In this document: piece by piece, positions 16,501-17,834 of the stretch
Layout of the letters: each line of letters opens with the position of its first letter
Numbering within the stretch: the stretch's first letter is position 1
Assembly (NCBI GenBank): GCA_043736395.1
Contig: JAYTCQ010000294.1
Span: 1-17,834 of the forward strand
Direction of reading: 5' to 3'
Source: JAFDVL01 sp043736395
GTDB lineage: Bacteria > Acidobacteriota > Blastocatellia > RBC074
DNA length: 17,834 nucleotides
The notes under the pieces: generated by a model
The model's database searches: none
Seen by the model: the letters and a program-made list of their open reading frames with translations, nothing else
Told to the model about the DNA's origin: nothing
Translations under genes and position numbers: made by a program

Positions 16501-17421
16501 CCCATTCCAGCAGGCGATTTTGCTGGCGCTGACTCCGCCTGCATTATTGAAACTTCCGCCAACATAAACATTTGTTCCGCTGATTGCGATGGCTCTGACG
16601 ATGTTGTCGGTGCCACCACCGGGTTCTGACCAGGCTGTTCCATTCCAGCGAGCGATATTGCTGGCACTAAAGCCAGCGGAGCTAAAATTACCACCGACGT
16701 AGACATCACTGCCACTAACGGCAATAGCATAAACGCCCGGTGCGCCTCTGAAACCATTTCCTCCAGTGACTCCGTTTCCCACCGCTGACCAGGAAGTCCC
16801 ATTCCAGCGGGCGATGCTGTTTGCGCTGACCCCGCCCGCATTATTGAAAAAACCTCCTACATACACATTATTCCCGCTCACGGCAATCGCAGAGACTCCA
16901 GCACTGAATGTGCTATTTCCTCCGGTGACGCCGCTGCCCAAAGCCGACCAGCTTGTACCATTCCATTTCGCAATGTTATTGGCTTTGACCCCACCCGCAG
17001 CAGAGAAATACCCTCCTACATACACATCATTACCGCTCACGGCTATTGCATAAACTTCACCATCAACACCTGCCAAGTTGAAACGCGAATCCCAGTTGTC
17101 GTCAGGATTGCCTGTAGTTTGCATAAAGACAGGTGCGCCATTTGCACTGTACGTCATCCGATAACTGTGCGCATCAAAACTGCCATAAATGCCGGAGGTA
17201 AGATTCAAAGTACCATCAGCGTTTAGTAGGCTGGCAATTGAGGTCTGACCTTTTTTGTTCCCCTCGCTCAAGGACGTTTTCTTAGGGGTAATTAAGTGCG
17301 AAAACAATGACCTCGCCTTCGTCACAACGGCAAAGTTAGGGGTAAAGACAGCTGTCGCCATGACGGTAAGGGAAAAAATAGAAATGACAAGTAGGCTTGT
17401 GAGGCGATGAGAAAATTTCAT
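10594..17421 (-). CDS. Giant secreted multidomain protein: WNG/YVGG propeller repeats, Ig-like domains, VCBS/FG-GAP propellers
   Basis: The 2275-residue product starts with a signal peptide (about 1-36). Residues about 118-802 hold 14 units of the pattern NDVYVGG-F-AGG-IAKWNGT-WSALGSG; unit 8 (about 489-512) is short and lacks YVGG. Two Ig-like domains follow (about 805-887 and 890-979; QW/RW and D-G-Y cores, no canonical Cys pair), then beta-rich domains to about 1160. Eight calcium-binding-like D-x-N-x-D-G motifs (Asp1199, 1259, 1322, 1394, 1456, 1507, 1561, 1615) form a first VCBS block. More beta domains span about 1645-1880, and seven evenly spaced motifs (1912, 1961, 2010, 2061, 2110, 2158, 2206) form a second, a likely seven-bladed propeller. 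The last 43 residues are basic, with no LPXTG, PEP-CTERM or transmembrane anchor. ATG 17421 has AGGAG 4 nt upstream. Likely extracellular; adhesion or polymer binding is inference. No enzyme domain is seen. Confidence 0.9.
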   Translation of the reverse strand: MKFSHRLTSLLVISIFSLTVMATAVFTPNFAVVTKARSLFSHLITPKKTSLSEGNKKGQTSIASLLNADGTLNLTSGIYGSFDAHSYRMTYSANGAPVFMQTTGNPDDNWDSRFNLAGVDGEVYAIAVSGNDVYVGGYFSAAGGVKANNIAKWNGTSWSALGSGVTGGNSTFSAGVSAIAVSGNNVYVGGFFNNAGGVSANSIARWNGTSWSAVGNGVTGGNGFRGAPGVYAIAVSGSDVYVGGNFSSAGFSASNIARWNGTAWSEPGGGTDNIVRAIAISGTNVYVGGSFNNAGGVSASKIACWNGTAWSALGGGIGSSSNDNVATIGISGSDVYIGGRFTQAGGADAAGIAKWNGTNWSSLDSGVSIYNQFSGTVSSDVRSLVINGSDIYVGGGFNTAGGIVATGVAKWNGSSWSSLGSGLLDGSDSDGIAHAIAVNGNDVYVGGRFISAGGVSAQKIAKFNNSAWSQLGGSGSPGDFVNAMALSGNDLYAITPGRMGKWNGSAWSFFDLKQNLNAIAVSGNDVYVGGNFSTIAGLTTFSIAKWNGTSWSALGSGITDTIFFGSGPTVISGQAYAIAANGNEVYVGGKFRNAGGVSASNIAKWNGTAWSALGSGLNGDVATIAINGNDVYVGGNFSFAGGVSASRIAKWNGTTWSALESGLNGDVKAIAVNGNDVYVGGNFTTAGGGNASRIAKWNGTAWSALGSGITPNTNATAPVSTITVSGNDLYVGGDFSAAGGISAKSIAKWNGTNWSSLGSGVDGSGFTGSVLALAATTTGLYAGGSFTFAGNKPSFRFGKYDFTPPAISVVTQPSSQIACLGGSVTFSVLANGTALSYQWKKNGSPITNATTNSLTIPAVTSADTGSYEVVITSGTSSVSSAASLFVGGTTNIIQQPVSLARQAGEEARFSITATGSGLSYRWRRNGIPIGNDFTLNQRTATSAQLILPAVRVGDAGTYDLVITGNCGSAISNPVTLTVEPISLTAVPVLNLQQGQKITGALATLVGKATVTAGFASGVTISGLSIVDRIVNGSVEISCNAAVGTVTIPLTARTSTGDTVTSDLIVNIAARKPLAGSSYAPATVVAGGRINVLPSAPFSGSVGSVTVSAPGYTGGLFVDTDGTVRIRNAAPKGNYTVTVTARDNCEAASVQMTFPLTVTAPPAGTDSCGNINFVAANQYDLSEFKGLPNYFTETSRRFIDLNGDKAIDLLGLRLVISSDPLTLPSNQVVVRLNDGNGNLGASQIYTVPGIMRRLAYTATDLDDDGFADFIIRHKVGEEIRFAPFINKGDGTFTNKQSFILNANSGVGEGGGGFLDNDDSFNGDINGDGLTDFISGSTRQVSTRSTDPLNPATVNALRVLTIHKNNGNGTFDPATRLFFQGDADGDYYFGQNPPLDVNRDGKQDFLVAYKSFNTFFGEGRIWAYFGSANFNLTTQGPFTGRGILDWRTSNSNNAFFSDDNGDGFTDIRTNFGRTVVYGHPDGIFRTIPPTVTPPPPQPASPQGTVWIRDINGDGLNDAVGVRTKTVNSIDVKEAFIAVGEADKSYREIYSAQVPNDFSPSLQDFNGDGFLDIWFSRFDNTNNTSSVTLITSSSAETYLMPVTLNLNAGPTNLIEALDLNKDGRTDLLHWDTNDKVTFFMNVCGTPTGNSSPTITAAPVLTRTAGSAGTTSTIATVSDIETPTSSLIVTATTVPIGITISGITNTNGTITANIAAVANASIGNNTVVLTVTDGGGLTATANLIVNVTPASNTPTGGNISVIGNNVTVTFNNVTTAGDTIITPIAPASAGTLPNTYKLIDGSLAFEITTTAVFSGPITITFNVPGVTDAAVFSTLRVLHGEGSPQALVDRTVLAPDTPAPNFAAKQISARVTSLSPFVIVGLVNTTPPPTGCAVTSLQQPTNYTTAETPSDVSYGDFNGDGKPDLVTSNYEANAISVMLNNGNGSFAPAVIYPVGSNPKSVTVGDLNGDGKPDLVVTNLVGGDLSILLGNDAGGFTAAPKVTGMSYPVSVAIGDLNGDGKSDLVIANAGSYQTTAVFGNGDGTFTFGFEFFKHEGGMPAAVVMADFDKDGRLDFAVAYNNTNRAIVYFNRPGSYLDDARILDAGDQPLDMVGGDFNGDGYTDLAVANYASHDVTYLTNTRTANFTKTSSAVGSLPRSLSVTNFNGDNFDDLVVANDGTNFVTTLVSNQTGAPTRKDLIANESPSAVTATDFNGDGKSDVIVADYWVNRITTYQGACASAFAPEREAIELKNLRYVRSKFAGDPFTRNNRTGHGSTQRSR
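10729..11709 (-). repeat. Second VCBS/FG-GAP block of the giant gene (7 regular units)
   Basis: Seven motifs of the DFNGDGKPDL type recur every 48-51 residues (Asp1912, Asp1961, Asp2010, Asp2061, Asp2110, Asn2158, Asp2206). Unit 6 has a degenerate site starting with Asn. The count and even spacing fit one integrin-alpha-like seven-bladed propeller. Confidence 0.85.
12502..13827 (-). repeat. First VCBS/FG-GAP block of the giant gene (8 motifs)
   Basis: Eight Asp-rich D-x-[ND]-x-D-x-x-x-D motifs recur at 51-72-residue intervals from Asp1199 to Asp1615. Spacing is irregular, with inserts around 1330-1390 and a proline-rich stretch near 1488-1498, so the fold is likely a propeller with loops. 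Confidence 0.8.
15016..17070 (-). repeat. Tandem coding repeats: 14 WNG/YVGG propeller-type units
   Basis: About 2 kb of the giant gene encodes 14 diverged tandem copies, mostly 45-57 codons apart, each with Y[VI]GG-x-F, AGG, IA[KR]WNGT and W-S-x-L. The DNA is visibly repetitive (recurring plus-strand forms of CATTCCATTT, ACATAGACATCATT, GCTGACCAGG). Fourteen is twice seven, which would fit two seven-bladed propellers. Confidence 0.88.
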
Positions 17422-17633
17422 GTAACTCCTAAGTGGACAAAGCCAGTTATTTTGCTAAAGGTAAAAGAATTTGCTACTCAAAGCCATACTCGCAACAGTG
17501 ACCTTAGAGTCGCTACGCAGTACATTAAGTAGAGGTTACGAATTGAAAAATAAAATAAGTACTACAATCGGGGTCGTGAAGATTTCTGGTTACTTGCCTG
17601 ATGGGATCAGAGGACGTAGGAGAGGCTTCTAAT

Positions 17634-17660
17634 CCGCCTCCGGCAAGGCGGCACTTTTTT
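17634..17660 (+). terminator. Orphan plus-strand terminator-like hairpin
   Basis: CCGCCT (17634-17639) pairs with AGGCGG (17646-17651) across a 6-nt loop, and six T residues follow at 17655-17660. No plus-strand gene precedes it in the window, since the neighbour to the left runs the other way. It may end a small RNA or be part of an interspersed repeat. Confidence 0.5.
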
Positions 17661-17723
17661 CGGTCTCGTGAGAATTATTTGTTGTCTATCTCAAGTCTTA
17701 CATCGGTAGCGAAACAACGACGG

Positions 17724-17753
17724 ATAGTATGAGAAATCAGGAATCAGGAGCAA
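17724..17753 (-). promoter_or_regulatory. Candidate promoter of the giant secreted-protein gene
   Basis: On the minus strand TTGCTC, an 18-nt spacer and TACTAT follow a T-rich stretch (17754-17775) that could act as an UP element. Transcription would start near 17717, leaving a long leader. No competing better pair was seen closer to the ATG, but the match is only moderate. Confidence 0.3.
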
Positions 17754-17834
17754 GTAAAAAAAAGTAAAATCTTATGCTTGAGCCGCCGGATGAAAAGGTA
17801 AAAAAATGTAAAAAATAGTGGCTCGTCTTGCCTT

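Larger units (their letters stand above)
17422..17834. other. Region upstream of the giant gene: leader, possible promoter, orphan terminator
   Basis: These 413 nt hold no convincing protein gene. The minus strand has a promoter candidate (TTGCTC at 17748-17753, 18-nt spacer, TACTAT at 17724-17729) with a T-rich, UP-element-like tract just upstream; use of it would give a leader of about 295 nt. The plus strand has a TTGAAA (17543-17548) and TACAAT (17563-17568) pair with a short 14-nt spacer, then the hairpin with T tract at 17634-17660. A 43-codon plus-strand frame (17601-17732) lies across the hairpin and is not believed. Confidence 0.5.

Noticed and set aside
17601..17732. 43-codon plus-strand frame beginning MGSEDVGEASNPP
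   Set aside because: It runs straight through the terminator-like hairpin and T tract, has no clear ribosome site and matches nothing I recognise; more likely RNA or repeat sequence.

Overview
The window looks like chromosomal DNA of a Gram-negative bacterium. Acidobacteriota, class Blastocatellia, is the best guess. The reasons are the mix of a very large exported VCBS/propeller protein, a Thr-Pro stalked surface protein, a Uma2-family gene among housekeeping genes, an OmpA-type envelope protein and moderate GC. No rRNA, tRNA, CRISPR array, transposase or phage gene is visible, so the taxonomic guess rests on gene style only.

Layout from left to right. (1) Positions 1-773 hold the 3' end of a plus-strand gene: a long Thr-Pro repeat stalk, then a six-cysteine C-terminal domain of unknown function, closed by a strong intrinsic terminator. 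(2) Positions 951-3181 hold an exported alpha/beta-hydrolase (Ser-Asp-His triad) and a seven-helix membrane protein of unknown function. (3) Positions 3352-5377 hold cystathionine beta-synthase followed 22 nt later by a Nudix protein with a C-terminal NrtR-like winged helix. (4) Positions 5380-8633 are a compact minus-strand cluster, read glycyl-tRNA synthetase, Uma2-family protein, undecaprenyl-diphosphatase (uppP). It is tail-to-tail with the Nudix gene with a 2-nt gap. (5) After a 372-nt divergent intergenic region come plus-strand genes for an OmpA-family exported protein and methionine sulfoxide reductase B, each with an associated hairpin. (6) Positions 10594-17421 are a single 2275-codon minus-strand gene for a secreted multidomain protein. 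It carries a signal peptide, 14 WNG/YVGG propeller-type units, two Ig-like domains, further beta domains, an 8-motif VCBS block, more beta domains and a regular 7-unit VCBS propeller. (7) The last 413 nt hold the leader of that gene and an orphan plus-strand terminator that could end a small RNA.

Functionally this is mostly ordinary chromosome: sulfur amino acid metabolism, translation, cell-wall lipid recycling, oxidative repair and envelope proteins, next to a large surface or secreted protein. No multi-gene system that looks new is evident. The most unusual items are the architecture of the giant protein, a roughly 85-90-residue insertion in GlyRS, the CBS/NrtR-like pair, a perfect 11-bp inverted repeat in front of the ompA-like gene and the orphan terminator near the right edge.
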